Source: Chloroflexota bacterium (GTDB lineage Bacteria > Chloroflexota > Anaerolineae > UBA4142). From it: a stretch of DNA of 64,000 nt. The stretch lies in assembly GCA_016215025.1 (NCBI GenBank), contig JACRMI010000054.1, positions 25,119 to 89,118 of the forward strand, read 5' to 3'. This document shows positions 8,615 to 17,056 of this stretch, piece by piece (position 1 is the stretch's first letter; the number at the start of each line of letters is the position of its first letter). A model generated the notes under the pieces. That model was not told the DNA's origin, made no database searches, and saw nothing but the letters and a program-made list of their open reading frames with translations. Made by a program: the position numbers and the translations under genes.

Positions 8615-9230
8615 AAAGAACCAAGTAAAAAGTGCAAAGCTAAAAGTGCAAAGCATCTGTTTACTGTTTACTGTTTACTGTTTACTGTTTACTGTCGGCT
8701 GCAGTCCGAATTTGAGTTGGCAAAAAATGGGCGTTGCGCCGCGATACGATCCGCTCACGCCCAGCGAATTTTTCGCGAATGGGCAATCGGCGCAGCAGCC
8801 CGCCGCCAACACGGTTGCGCGCGGACATATGGAGGACGATCCGCTTTTATTTTCGGGCACGCAGAACGGACAACCGAGTACTGTCTTTCCATTTCAAATC
8901 ACGGTGGATGTGCTCAAGCGCGGGCAAGACCGCTTTAACATTTATTGCGCGCCGTGTCATGACGCGACCGGCTATGGAAATGGCATGGTCGTTCAACGCG
9001 GCTTTAGCAAACCGCCATCGCTTCACGATGATCGATTGCGCCGAGCGCCCGTCGGTCACTTTTTCGACGTCATCACGAACGGCTTGGGCACCATGCCAAG
9101 TTACGCCAGTCAAATTCCTGCGCGTGATCGTTGGGCAATTATCGCCTACATTCGCGCGCTGCAGTTGAGTCAGAATGTGAACGTCAACGATCTTTCGCCA
9201 GACGACAAGTCAAAGATCGGAGCACCGTAG
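8601..9230 (+). CDS. actE: Alternative complex III subunit ActE, monoheme cytochrome c lipoprotein
   Basis: A 209-aa lipoprotein cytochrome c of alternative complex III. From ATG 8601 the n-region is lysine-rich, the h-region is CLLFTVYCLLFTV and the lipobox is TVGC with acyl-cysteine at residue 34. The heme site CAPCH is at about 116-120 and the C-terminal part supplies the distal ligand (GTMPSYA). The signal peptide is written in a period-7 DNA array (8615-8698), so it is a translated repeat. Starts further upstream lie inside actD and would destroy the signal peptide, which supports 8601. Confidence 0.9.
   Translation: MYRSEKNQVKSAKLKVQSICLLFTVYCLLFTVGCSPNLSWQKMGVAPRYDPLTPSEFFANGQSAQQPAANTVARGHMEDDPLLFSGTQNGQPSTVFPFQITVDVLKRGQDRFNIYCAPCHDATGYGNGMVVQRGFSKPPSLHDDRLRRAPVGHFFDVITNGLGTMPSYASQIPARDRWAIIAYIRALQLSQNVNVNDLSPDDKSKIGAP
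8615..8698. repeat. Period-7 array: six AAAG-type heptads then CTGTTTA heptads
   Basis: On one unbroken 7-base lattice, AAAG (once CAAG) recurs at 8615, 8622, 8629, 8636, 8643 and 8650. CTGTTTA then occurs exactly at 8657, 8664, 8671, 8678 and 8685, ending with CTGTCGG at 8692. The first half is purine-rich and the second pyrimidine-rich, as in an inverted pair of arrays. The array lies inside actE and encodes the basic n-region and hydrophobic h-region of its signal peptide. Related heptad arrays occur at 52869-52960 and 54528-54606. Confidence 0.9.
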
Positions 9231-9231
9231 A

Positions 9232-10422
9232 ATGCCGGAGCAAGATTATGGCATGAGCGTCATGCCGCGACTCGTTCGCTCGCAACGCGGCGCACTCATC
9301 ATCGGCATCAGCGCACTGATCGCGACGATGGTGGGCGCGTTTACGAGTCCCGCGCAATTCTTTCCGGCGTTTCTATTTGCGTACATTTTCTGGATCGGCT
9401 TGACGCTGGGATGCCTTGCGCTCACGATGCTGCACGATTTGGCAGGCGGCGCGTGGGGCGTCATCATGCTGCGATTTCTAGAAGCGGGTATGAGCACCTT
9501 GCCATTGATGTTGATTCTATTCGGGCCGAACATTTTCGGATTGCTCTATCTCTATCCCTGGGCAAACGTCGATCAAGTCGCGCGCGACCCGTTGCTGCTT
9601 GAACAATATCCGTACTTGAACGTTCCGTTCTTTTTGATTCGCGCCGCCATTTATTTTATCGTTTGGATGGCGCTGGCGTACGTCTTGCGTCGCTGGTCGC
9701 TCGAACTCGATCGCGCCGATAACGTGGCTCTCGTGTCCAAACTCAAACGCTTGAGCGCAATCGGATTAGCGCTGTTTGTTCTCACATCGACATTTGCGAT
9801 GATCGATTGGGTCATGACGCTGGAGCCGCATTGGTTTTCGACGGTGTACGCCGCGATGCTGATGATGGGCGCGGTCTTGTCCGCCTTTGCGTTCGTGATT
9901 GTGCTGGTGGTGTGGCTCGGCAATCAAATGACGCTCGCGGGGGTAAACCCAGCCGGCTTGCTCAACGATTTGGGGAGCTTGTTGTTAGCGTTCGTCATGT
10001 TATGGGCATATCTCGCGTTCTCGCAATATTTGATTATCTATTCCGGCAATCTCGTTCACGAAATTCCTTGGTACGTGAATCGATTGCAAGGCGGCTGGGA
10101 ATGGATTGCGCTTGGCGTGATGCTCTTTCAATTTGTTTTGCCCTTTGTCTATCTCTTGTTTCGCGATTTGAAACGGCACGGCATCCTGCTCGCGTTCGTC
10201 GCCCTCTTGCTCGTCGTCGCGCGCGCAGTCGATGTGTTTTGGCTGATTCAACCGGCTTTTTCGCCGAGCGGTTTTAGCATTCACTGGCTGCATTTCACGG
10301 CATGGGGCGCTATCGGCGGATTGTGGTTTGCGATGTTCGCCTGGCGACTCACGAAACATCCGCTCGTGCCTTTGCGCGAACACACCACACCGTTAAGAGA
10401 AATTGCCACGGAGCAAAGTTGA
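9232..10422 (+). CDS. actF: Alternative complex III subunit ActF, NrfD-like membrane protein
   Basis: A 396-aa polytopic membrane protein with about ten helices, the second NrfD-like subunit of alternative complex III, homologous to ActC and probably involved in quinol binding and proton translocation. It begins one base after the actE stop, so the two genes are coupled. Features typical of ActF include MIDWVMTLEPHWFSTVYA and a late VHEIPWYVNRLQGGW segment. The act operon ends here; a hydrolase gene follows after five bases. Confidence 0.92.
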   Translation: MPEQDYGMSVMPRLVRSQRGALIIGISALIATMVGAFTSPAQFFPAFLFAYIFWIGLTLGCLALTMLHDLAGGAWGVIMLRFLEAGMSTLPLMLILFGPNIFGLLYLYPWANVDQVARDPLLLEQYPYLNVPFFLIRAAIYFIVWMALAYVLRRWSLELDRADNVALVSKLKRLSAIGLALFVLTSTFAMIDWVMTLEPHWFSTVYAAMLMMGAVLSAFAFVIVLVVWLGNQMTLAGVNPAGLLNDLGSLLLAFVMLWAYLAFSQYLIIYSGNLVHEIPWYVNRLQGGWEWIALGVMLFQFVLPFVYLLFRDLKRHGILLAFVALLLVVARAVDVFWLIQPAFSPSGFSIHWLHFTAWGAIGGLWFAMFAWRLTKHPLVPLREHTTPLREIATEQS

Positions 10423-10427
10423 TAACC

Positions 10428-11078
10428 ATGACTAGACGCGAGACGAGCGTGCGCCTCCCCATCGAATATTTTTATCTCGCCGGCGATTTGCGAATACCCG
10501 ATGACGCCAAAGGCATCGTTCTTTTTACGCATGGCAGCGGCAGCAGTCGCGCGAGTCCGCGCAATCGTTTTGTGGCGAATGTGTTGAACGAAGCGAGATT
10601 TGCCACGCTGCTGATGGACTTGCTAACGGAAAAGGAAGAGGTCGAAGACACCATCGTGGCAAATCTGCGCTTTGACATTCCCTTGCTGGCGGAACGCGTG
10701 GCTGCGGCATCTGCTTGGTTGCGCAAAAACGATGACACGCGCGGACTGCCGATTGGCTATTTTGGCGCAAGCACCGGCGCAGCAGCGGCGCTCGCAGCCG
10801 CCGGACTCAAACCCGAACTTGTCAAAGCGGTCGTGTCGCGCGGCGGTCGTCCGGACTTGGCAGGCACATTACTGGGTAAGGTGCGCGCGCCCACATTGCT
10901 GATTGTCGGCGGCAACGATCCAGTCGTCCTTCAACTCAATCAAGATGCGCTGACGAAAATGCAAGCTGGACGAAAGATCGTGATTGTTCCGGAGGCGACG
11001 CATCTCTTTGAAGAGCAAGGGGCGTTGGAACAAGTTGCGAATCTCGCGCGCGATTGGTTTGAGCTTTATCTAAAATAA
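10428..11078 (+). CDS. Alpha/beta hydrolase, dienelactone hydrolase-like
   Basis: A 216-aa cytosolic alpha/beta hydrolase. The nucleophile elbow GASTG follows a beta-strand (GYFGASTG), a HGSGSSR oxyanion-region motif lies near residue 35, and the probable acid and base are the Asp in GGNDPV and the His in ATHLFEE. This is the small dienelactone-hydrolase/phosphoribosyltransferase-partner type; the substrate cannot be told. ATG 10428 is used; an upstream frame from 10302 overlaps actF and is rejected. A DUF5335-like gene follows one base after the stop. Confidence 0.82.
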   Translation: MTRRETSVRLPIEYFYLAGDLRIPDDAKGIVLFTHGSGSSRASPRNRFVANVLNEARFATLLMDLLTEKEEVEDTIVANLRFDIPLLAERVAAASAWLRKNDDTRGLPIGYFGASTGAAAALAAAGLKPELVKAVVSRGGRPDLAGTLLGKVRAPTLLIVGGNDPVVLQLNQDALTKMQAGRKIVIVPEATHLFEEQGALEQVANLARDWFELYLK

Positions 11079-11079
11079 T

Positions 11080-11433
11080 ATGAAACGAACAAAAGTTGTG
11101 ACGCGCGAAATACCCAAAACAGAATGGAACGATTTCTGTAACGAGTTCAGTCGTCGGCATCAAGGCTGGCTCGCGAATGTGGAAATCAATGGGGAAGTCA
11201 AAATTAAGGAATCACCGTTCAAAAAAATTAGCTTGTCCAAAGACGGGCGACAGACGAAGGCTGCTATCGTGATCGATGGACAAGCACGCAAATCGGTCAA
11301 GCACACCGTCGATGGTGTAGCGCTCCTGCGTTTGGAACAGGATAAAGCCGGAAACGATCAGGGTCTTACGGTCGAAACAAAAAGCGGTGCCAAAACTATT
11401 CTTCGATTTATCAACTCGGCGTTTTCACGATGA
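11080..11433 (+). CDS. DUF5335-like small protein
   Basis: A 117-aa soluble protein with no signal peptide. The N-terminal EWNDFCNEFSRRHQGWLANV followed by a short beta-rich half resembles DUF5335 proteins, a family without known function. It starts immediately after the hydrolase gene and is probably co-transcribed with it. The family call is by recall of the motif only. Confidence 0.55.
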   Translation: MKRTKVVTREIPKTEWNDFCNEFSRRHQGWLANVEINGEVKIKESPFKKISLSKDGRQTKAAIVIDGQARKSVKHTVDGVALLRLEQDKAGNDQGLTVETKSGAKTILRFINSAFSR

Positions 11434-11440
11434 ACGAAAC

Positions 11441-11485
11441 GTAGCCTAGCCCCTTGTGGGCGACGCGCACAAGGGGCTAGGCTAC
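11441..11485. repeat. 18-base perfect inverted repeat (GTAGCCTAGCCCCTTGTG)
   Basis: Arms 11441-11458 and 11468-11485 are perfectly complementary around a 9-base loop. It could fold as a strong hairpin after the DUF5335-like gene, but no T-run follows, so intrinsic termination is doubtful. The arm plus loop start (22 bases) recurs with one mismatch, inverted, at 24365-24386, showing a dispersed repeat. Confidence 0.8.
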
Positions 11486-11510
11486 ATGTGATAGTAGGAA
11501 GAATTTGATT

Positions 11511-12401
11511 ATGGGAATATTGAGATTGTTTAAGGATACATTCGTTCAATGGAATGAAGATCATGCCCCCCGCTTGGGCGCAGCGGTCGCTTATTACACG
11601 GTGTTTTCGATCGGGCCCTTGCTGATTATTGTGATTGCCCTTGCCAGTTTGATCTTTGGACAAGAAACGGCCCGCGATCAAATCCTCAGGCAAATTCAAG
11701 GTTTGATCGGTCAGCAAGGCGCGCAATTCATCGCGCAGGCCATCGATACCACTCGGCGACCTAGCTCCAATATCCTCGCCAGCTTGATCGGCATCGGAAC
11801 GTTGCTGCTCGGCGCGCTCGGAGTTTTTGGCGAACTCAAAAATTCACTCAATGCGATTTGGGGTGTCGAACCCAAACCCGGCCGCGGCTTGAAGGGTTTG
11901 ATCTTGGATCGGCTTCTTTCCTTTGGCATGATACTCGTCACGGGCTTCTTGCTCATCGTCTCGCTCACCATTAGCACGTCGGTCACCGCCATCGTCAGCT
12001 ATTTCGGCGGAACACTTACCGCCTCGCCAACCGCTATTGAGATTGCAAATTTTGTCTTGTCGTTTATCGTCATCACTATCCTCTTTGCCTTTATCTTCAA
12101 ATACCTTCCCGACGCGCATGTGAAATGGACCAACGCCCTGCTCGGCGCGGCCCTGACTTCCTTGCTGTTTGCGATTGGAAAATTCCTGATCGGATTTTAT
12201 TTGGGGCGAAGCCAGCTTGCTTCGGCGTACGGCGCGGCGAGTTCGGTCATTATCGTTTTGGTTTGGATCTACTATGCAGCGCAAATTCTATTTTTCGGCG
12301 CAGAGTTCACCAAAGTCTCGGCGATGAAATTCGGCTCCGGCATCATTCCGGATCCGGATGCGCAGCCGATTGGTGAAAAACACGGAACCCCAACAACCTA
12401 A
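11511..12401 (+). CDS. YihY/BrkB-family inner-membrane protein
   Basis: A 296-aa protein with about six transmembrane helices. The family signature is clear: DHAPRLGAAVAYYTVFSIGPLL at the N-terminus (cited here by position, about residues 18-38), a central GVEPKPGRG loop, and a C-terminal SVIIVLVWIYYAAQILFFGAE helix with AEFT. YihY/BrkB (once misannotated as RNase BN) has no settled function; transport or envelope roles are proposed. ATG 11511 has AGGAAG upstream; TTG 11505 is an alternative. The TAATG overlap couples it to the next gene. Confidence 0.88.
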   Translation: MGILRLFKDTFVQWNEDHAPRLGAAVAYYTVFSIGPLLIIVIALASLIFGQETARDQILRQIQGLIGQQGAQFIAQAIDTTRRPSSNILASLIGIGTLLLGALGVFGELKNSLNAIWGVEPKPGRGLKGLILDRLLSFGMILVTGFLLIVSLTISTSVTAIVSYFGGTLTASPTAIEIANFVLSFIVITILFAFIFKYLPDAHVKWTNALLGAALTSLLFAIGKFLIGFYLGRSQLASAYGAASSVIIVLVWIYYAAQILFFGAEFTKVSAMKFGSGIIPDPDAQPIGEKHGTPTT

Positions 12402-12874
12402 TGGCTAATCGATCTCCCCAGCACGACCAACCGCTATCAGACCACGAACCACGCGATTTGAACGTTCGCGGCATTTTGATTTTTTTCGCCGGGCTAGGGG
12501 GCATGATGACCATTGCGCTTTTAGTCGTGACCGTGACGCTGATGCTGGGTTCCACGCGTGGAATGAATTTGAAAATTCCGCCATCCGACTTGACGAACGC
12601 GCCCGCGCCAACCTTGCCAGCGGAACCACGCTTGGAGGCCATCCCTGGTTTGCAATTGCAAGAGTTGCGCGCCATCGAGAACAAGAGATTGAACACGTAT
12701 GGCTGGATCGATCAAAAAGCAGGCATCGTTCACATTCCCATCGAGCGCGCGATGGACCTGCTGATTCAGCGCGGCTTGCCGGTTCGCCCCGACGCCGACA
12801 GCAAATTTCAAGATAGTGGAAATCAATCGCCGTCCGATCCTAGCTCCGGCCGCATAAAGGAAAAATATCCATGA
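12401..12874 (+). CDS. Single-pass membrane protein of the caa3/SCO cluster, unknown function
   Basis: A 157-aa protein with a cytoplasmic N-terminus, one transmembrane helix at about residues 27-50 and a periplasmic part. The conserved-looking segment is LNTYGWIDQKAGIVHIPIER, a motif recalled from small proteins encoded beside SCO and caa3 oxidase genes, followed by a Pro/Ser-rich tail. It overlaps the YihY gene by one base and SCO by four (ATGA). A role in oxidase assembly is inferred from position only. Confidence 0.65.
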   Translation: MANRSPQHDQPLSDHEPRDLNVRGILIFFAGLGGMMTIALLVVTVTLMLGSTRGMNLKIPPSDLTNAPAPTLPAEPRLEAIPGLQLQELRAIENKRLNTYGWIDQKAGIVHIPIERAMDLLIQRGLPVRPDADSKFQDSGNQSPSDPSSGRIKEKYP

Positions 12875-13698
12875 GATCAAAATTCCGATTCGGTATCGAA
12901 TTGCTTATTGCGCTCGTCGTATTAATCGTGCTTTTTCCAACACCGTCCGCACCGGCGTACTCCGCCCCGCCGATCGATGTCAATCGCGAAGTGGCATTCG
13001 ATCAACGCTTGGGCGTTGACGTCCCCGCCGATTTGGTTTTCAACAATGAGCAAGGAAAGACGATCAGGCTAGGCGCCTATTTCAACCACGCCAAGCCGGT
13101 GATTCTGACGCTCAATTATTTTAGTTGCCCGAATCTCTGCTCGCTCGAACTCGATCAACTGACCGGCGCAATTTCCGATTTGGCGCTCAACCTGGGCGAC
13201 GATTTCGATATTATTTCGGTGAGCATCGATCCCCGCGAAACGCCCGACATCGCTTTTGAGAAGAGATGGCAATACATCCGTAATTACGCGCGACCAGGGC
13301 GCGGCGCGGGCTGGCATTTCTTGACCGGACCCGAGGACTCGATCGTGCCGCTCACGGAAGCTGTCGGCTTTCGCTATACGTACGATGGCGAAAAAGAAGA
13401 GTTTGCGCATCCCATAGGTCTTGTTATTTTGACACCGCAGGGCAAGGTTGCCCGCTATATCTATGGCGTCGATTATGACCCGCGCGATATACGCTTGGCG
13501 CTCGTCGAAGCATCCGAAAACAAAATCGGCACCGCCATCGATCAGATATTGTTGTTGTGCTATAGCTATGATCCTTCGACCGGCAAGTACAGCCCAATGG
13601 TGCTGAGCATGGTGCGGATAGGGGGAGTCGTCATGGTCGTACTTTTGGCGGCGGGCTTGATGTGGTTGTGGAGCAAAGATTTAAAACGCCCCACGTGA
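12871..13698 (+). CDS. SCO1/SenC-family copper chaperone
   Basis: A 275-aa thioredoxin-fold protein that metallates or reduces the CuA site of oxidase subunit II. It has an N-terminal membrane signal, the copper motif CPNLC (within YFSCPNLCSLEL), a conserved D-P-R-E-T segment, and the third copper ligand His in EFAHPIG. A C-terminal transmembrane helix (VVMVVLLAAGLMWLW) is typical of SCO proteins in caa3 clusters. It starts by ATGA overlap and directly precedes coxB, the expected target. Confidence 0.9.
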   Translation: MRSKFRFGIELLIALVVLIVLFPTPSAPAYSAPPIDVNREVAFDQRLGVDVPADLVFNNEQGKTIRLGAYFNHAKPVILTLNYFSCPNLCSLELDQLTGAISDLALNLGDDFDIISVSIDPRETPDIAFEKRWQYIRNYARPGRGAGWHFLTGPEDSIVPLTEAVGFRYTYDGEKEEFAHPIGLVILTPQGKVARYIYGVDYDPRDIRLALVEASENKIGTAIDQILLLCYSYDPSTGKYSPMVLSMVRIGGVVMVVLLAAGLMWLWSKDLKRPT

Positions 13699-13706
13699 TG
13701 TGAGTT

Positions 13707-14657
13707 ATGCCTGGCTTTCCGTTATTTCCCAATTCGGCTTCGACCGTCGCGCCCCAAGTGGACCAGATGTTTTTGTTCCTGGTCGCCGTTGCGCTCGGCA
13801 TGACGTTTCTCATTGCCGGATTCATCGTGTACTTCACCGTCAAGTATCGCCGCCGCTCCGAAGATGAAATCCCAACGCCGATTGAAGGATCGAACAAACT
13901 GGAATTTGCGTGGACGATCATCCCGTTCGGATTTTTCATGGTGTTATTTTTCTGGGGCAGCAGCATATATTTGAATCAATCGCAGCCGCCGCCGAACACG
14001 CTGCCCATTTACGTCGTCGCGAAACAGTGGATGTGGAAATTCCAACATGCGGGTGGACAGACGGAGATCAACGAGTTGCACGTGCCGCTCGGTCGTCCCG
14101 TCGAATTGACCATGACGTCGCAAGATGTGATTCACAGTTTCTTCGTGCCCGATTTTCGAATCAAGCAAGATGTTCTACCGGACCGATTGACGACGACCTG
14201 GTTTCAAGCGACCGAGACCGGTCAATATCATTTGTTTTGCGCGCAATATTGCGGCACCGAGCACGCCGAAATGACCGGTTCGGTGATCGTCATGGACCCC
14301 AACACATTTGAAGAGTGGTTGAGCGGCGGAGCAATCACCGAACAATCGCCGGCGGATTCGGGTCAACAATTATTTGGGCAACTGGGTTGCATTGGCTGTC
14401 ACAAACTCGATGGCACGGGTGTCGCGCCATCGTTCGTTGGGCGTTACGGCAAACAAGTTCAGACCGCCGATGGTCGGACCCTCACGGTGGACGACAATTA
14501 TTTGCGCACGTGCATTCTTTATCCCGATCGACAACGCACGGCGGGCTTTCAACCATTGATGCCATCGTACTTTGGCCGAATCGATCAAGAGCAATTGCTG
14601 CATTTGATCGCGTACATCAAGTCGCTGGCATCGCAACCACTGCCCCGATCGCCATGA
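13707..14657 (+). CDS. coxB: caa3-type cytochrome c oxidase subunit II with fused cytochrome c
   Basis: A 316-aa subunit II. Two N-terminal helices (about 20-43 and 68-89) precede the cupredoxin domain. CuA ligands are visible at about H143, C178, C182, H186 and M189 (CAQYCGTEHAEM). A C-terminal cytochrome c domain carries CIGCH at 228-232, making this the caa3 type that takes electrons from ActE or a small cytochrome. It follows SCO by 8 bases. A repeat (14675-14801) separates it from the next gene. Confidence 0.94.
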   Translation: MPGFPLFPNSASTVAPQVDQMFLFLVAVALGMTFLIAGFIVYFTVKYRRRSEDEIPTPIEGSNKLEFAWTIIPFGFFMVLFFWGSSIYLNQSQPPPNTLPIYVVAKQWMWKFQHAGGQTEINELHVPLGRPVELTMTSQDVIHSFFVPDFRIKQDVLPDRLTTTWFQATETGQYHLFCAQYCGTEHAEMTGSVIVMDPNTFEEWLSGGAITEQSPADSGQQLFGQLGCIGCHKLDGTGVAPSFVGRYGKQVQTADGRTLTVDDNYLRTCILYPDRQRTAGFQPLMPSYFGRIDQEQLLHLIAYIKSLASQPLPRSP

Positions 14658-14674
14658 AGACAGGACGAGACTCA

Positions 14675-14801
14675 AACAAAATGAAAACGATTGTCACCCT
14701 GAGTGAAGCGAAGGGTCTCATTCTCCGCAGAGAGAGACACCTGCACTCCCGAAGGGGTGCGGTGCAAGTGTGTTTCGCTCCGCTCAGCATGACATTTTGT
14801 T
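14675..14801. repeat. Dispersed inverted repeat with AACAAAATG ends
   Basis: Outer 9-base arms (14675-14683 and 14793-14801) are perfectly complementary. Inside, 14700-14712 (TGAGTGAAGCGAA) pairs with 14774-14786 at 11 of 13 positions, and the core is GC-rich with further small stems. No ORF. The element at 22305-22380 shares its ends and the GAGACCCTTCGCTTCG-type arm. Confidence 0.75.
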
Positions 14802-14834
14802 AAGAACTCTTTAGGGTCTAGAGAGGACAAGCAA

Positions 14835-15374
14835 ATGAACGTACTCACCAAAATGTTTCACAAAAAGAAACGCACCTCGCGATTGACGAAACGCCTGATT
14901 TTTCTGGCAGCGTTCGTGAATAGTTTATTAGCCGGCACCAACGTGAATCGCGCGCTGATCGATATGCCCGCGTGGCAGCAAGTGGGCGCGCGCGCATGGG
15001 CGTCGTTCAGCCGTCAGGCAGATTTGGGCTTGGGTGGTTTGGTGCTTTACCCAGCCCAGGCCTTCCTCGGCGCAATCTTAAGCATTCTGGCGCTCATCAA
15101 TTTTCAGCGTGATGGCGGCGAACCGCGCCAAGCCAGAATACCACTTTACATGGCGGTATTCTCGACGATTGCCGGTTTGTTGGCAACCTCCCGCGCTGCG
15201 CCCATCATGCTCGGCGTTCGCGATATGGGCGAAGAATCGATCGATCTGCAACATGCGTTGAATCGCTTTCAAATGTGGAGCAATATTCGCGGCGCATTTC
15301 AGATGCTGGCATTCGTCGCGAATCTCTGGTCGCTCTTTATCGTTTCTGGCTCGCGGCGCAAGGTCAAGCTATGA
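14835..15374 (+). CDS. Four-helix membrane protein, unknown function
   Basis: A 179-aa protein with about four hydrophobic segments (roughly residues 22-40, 65-90, 100-122, 150-170) after a lysine/arginine-rich start. The [13 protein letters not shown] and [14 protein letters not shown] segments recall DUF1772-like (anthrone-oxygenase-type) small membrane proteins, but that is a weak resemblance. It lies between coxB and coxA and ends by ATGA overlap with coxA, so co-translation with the oxidase is likely. Confidence 0.6.
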   Translation: MNVLTKMFHKKKRTSRLTKRLIFLAAFVNSLLAGTNVNRALIDMPAWQQVGARAWASFSRQADLGLGGLVLYPAQAFLGAILSILALINFQRDGGEPRQARIPLYMAVFSTIAGLLATSRAAPIMLGVRDMGEESIDLQHALNRFQMWSNIRGAFQMLAFVANLWSLFIVSGSRRKVKL

Positions 15375-16987
15375 GTGCGATCACGACCCCGGCTCCACTT
15401 ACCCAACCCCATTATCTGAACATTCGTTACGGCATTCGCTCGTGGCTGCTGACCACCGATCATAAACGCATCGCCATTCTCTATCTGATTTCGATTTCGT
15501 TGATGTTCATTATCGGCGGGGCAGCGGCAACGTTGATTCGCGTCAACTTGCTCACGCCCACCGGCGACTTGGTCGATGCGATGACGTACAATAAATTGTT
15601 CACCGTTCACGGCGTCGTCATGATTTTCTTTTTTCTGATTCCGTCGATTCCGGCGGTGATGGGAAACTTTATGGTCCCGTTGATGATCGGCGCGCGCGAC
15701 CTGGCTTTTCCGCGCGTCAATTTGCTCAGTTGGTACGTCTACATCGTCGGCTCGCTCTTTTTATTGTGGACGATTATTGCCGGCGGCGTCGATACCGGCT
15801 GGACGTTTTACACGCCCTACAGCACTTCGTCCTCCAACACGCATGTGCTCTCGACGACGCTCGGCGTTTTTATCGTCGGATTCTCCAGCATTCTCACGGG
15901 ACTAAATTTCATCGTGACGATTCACCGCTTGCGCGCGCCGGGTCTCACCTGGGGGCGGCTGCCGCTTTTTATCTGGTCGATTTACGCGACGAGCATCATT
16001 TTGATTCTGGCGACGCCGGTCTTTGCAATCACCCTTCTGCTCGTGGCAGCTGAGCGCGTCTTGCGCGTCGGCATTTTCGATCCGGCGCTGGGCGGCGATC
16101 CCTTGTTGTACCAGCATCTATTTTGGTTTTATTCGCATCCCGCCGTTTACGTGATGATCTTGCCGGGGATGGGCGTCACCAGTGAATTGATTTCGACCTT
16201 TTCGCGAAAGAATATTTTCGGCTATCGCTTTGTCGCGCTCGCCAGCATTGCGATTGCGGTGCTCGGCTTTCTCGTGTGGGGACACCACATGTTTGTCGCG
16301 GGCATGTCGGCACACGCCGCGCTGATCTTTTCGATTTTGAGCTATATGGTCGCCGTGCCATCGGCGATCAAGGTATTCAACTGGACAGCGACGCTTTACA
16401 AGGGTTCCGTCTCGCTGCAAACGCCGATGCTCTACGCGCTTTCGTTTATCGGCTTGTTCACGCTGGGGGGACTCACCGGACTCTTTCTCGCCGCGCTCGG
16501 CATCGACGAACACGTTCACGATACGTATTTCGTCATCGCGCATTTTCATTACATCATGGTCGGCGGCATGGTCTCGGCCTATTTCGGCGCGCTGCATTAT
16601 TGGTGGCCCAAGATGACGGGGCGCATGTATCCGGAGGGCTGGGGCAAAGCTGCGGCGATCATTATTTTCGTCGGATTCAATCTGACGTTTTTCCCGCAAT
16701 TTATTCTGGGCTATCTGGGAATGCCGCGCCGCTATCATGTGTATCCGCCGGAATTTCAGGTGCTCAACGTTTTGTCTACGGCCGGTGCATCGATTCTCGT
16801 AATTGGTTACCTTTTGCCGCTGCTGTATTTGATTCCCTCGTTGTGGCTCGGCAAGCCGGCAGAAGCGAATCCCTGGGGCGCGACGGGTTTGGAATGGAAA
16901 ACATCCTCGCCGCCGCCGCCTGAGAATTTTGAAAAGACGCCGGTGGTAACTGGACCAGCCTACGATTATAGTCAGTTAGTCAAATAG
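15371..16987 (+). CDS. coxA: caa3-type cytochrome c oxidase subunit I
   Basis: The catalytic heme-copper subunit, 538 aa, about 12 helices. Low-spin heme and CuB/heme ligands are recognisable in [26 protein letters not shown] (His-Tyr cross-link motif), GHHMFV and [13 protein letters not shown]. The YSHP form marks an A2-type enzyme, in which a Tyr-Ser pair replaces the D-channel glutamate. ATG 15371 overlaps the previous stop (ATGA); a longer frame from 15275 overlaps the upstream gene and is rejected. The last codons and stop lie in an octad repeat array. Confidence 0.95.
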   Translation: MSAITTPAPLTQPHYLNIRYGIRSWLLTTDHKRIAILYLISISLMFIIGGAAATLIRVNLLTPTGDLVDAMTYNKLFTVHGVVMIFFFLIPSIPAVMGNFMVPLMIGARDLAFPRVNLLSWYVYIVGSLFLLWTIIAGGVDTGWTFYTPYSTSSSNTHVLSTTLGVFIVGFSSILTGLNFIVTIHRLRAPGLTWGRLPLFIWSIYATSIILILATPVFAITLLLVAAERVLRVGIFDPALGGDPLLYQHLFWFYSHPAVYVMILPGMGVTSELISTFSRKNIFGYRFVALASIAIAVLGFLVWGHHMFVAGMSAHAALIFSILSYMVAVPSAIKVFNWTATLYKGSVSLQTPMLYALSFIGLFTLGGLTGLFLAALGIDEHVHDTYFVIAHFHYIMVGGMVSAYFGALHYWWPKMTGRMYPEGWGKAAAIIIFVGFNLTFFPQFILGYLGMPRRYHVYPPEFQVLNVLSTAGASILVIGYLLPLLYLIPSLWLGKPAEANPWGATGLEWKTSSPPPPENFEKTPVVTGPAYDYSQLVK

Positions 16988-17052
16988 TCGGATAGTCGCA
17001 TAGTCTCTCCTATGCGACTATTCGACTACGAGACTAGAAGACTACAAGACGA
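16969..17052. repeat. Inverted period-8 arrays (TAGTCNNN / GACTANNN)
   Basis: TAGTC occurs exactly every 8 bases at 16969, 16977, 16985, 16993 and 17001. Its complement GACTA then occurs every 8 bases at 17016, 17024, 17032 and 17040, with a decayed copy at 17048. The left array contains the last codons and stop of coxA; the right array ends just before the coxC start. The two arrays can pair into a long interrupted hairpin between the two genes. Confidence 0.92.
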
Positions 17053-17056
17053 ACTT

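Noticed and set aside
8657..8698. A CRISPR-like or minisatellite assembly artefact.
   Set aside because: Units are only 7 bases without spacers, and the frame through them gives a proper lipoprotein signal peptide joined to ActE.
11441..11485. An intrinsic terminator after the DUF5335-like gene.
   Set aside because: The stem is perfect but no T-run follows on either strand within a few bases, and the sequence recurs elsewhere as a repeat.
17012..17056. An N-terminal extension of coxC starting at ATG 17012.
   Set aside because: The extra 15 codons are a translation of the octad repeat array and have no counterpart in subunit III proteins.
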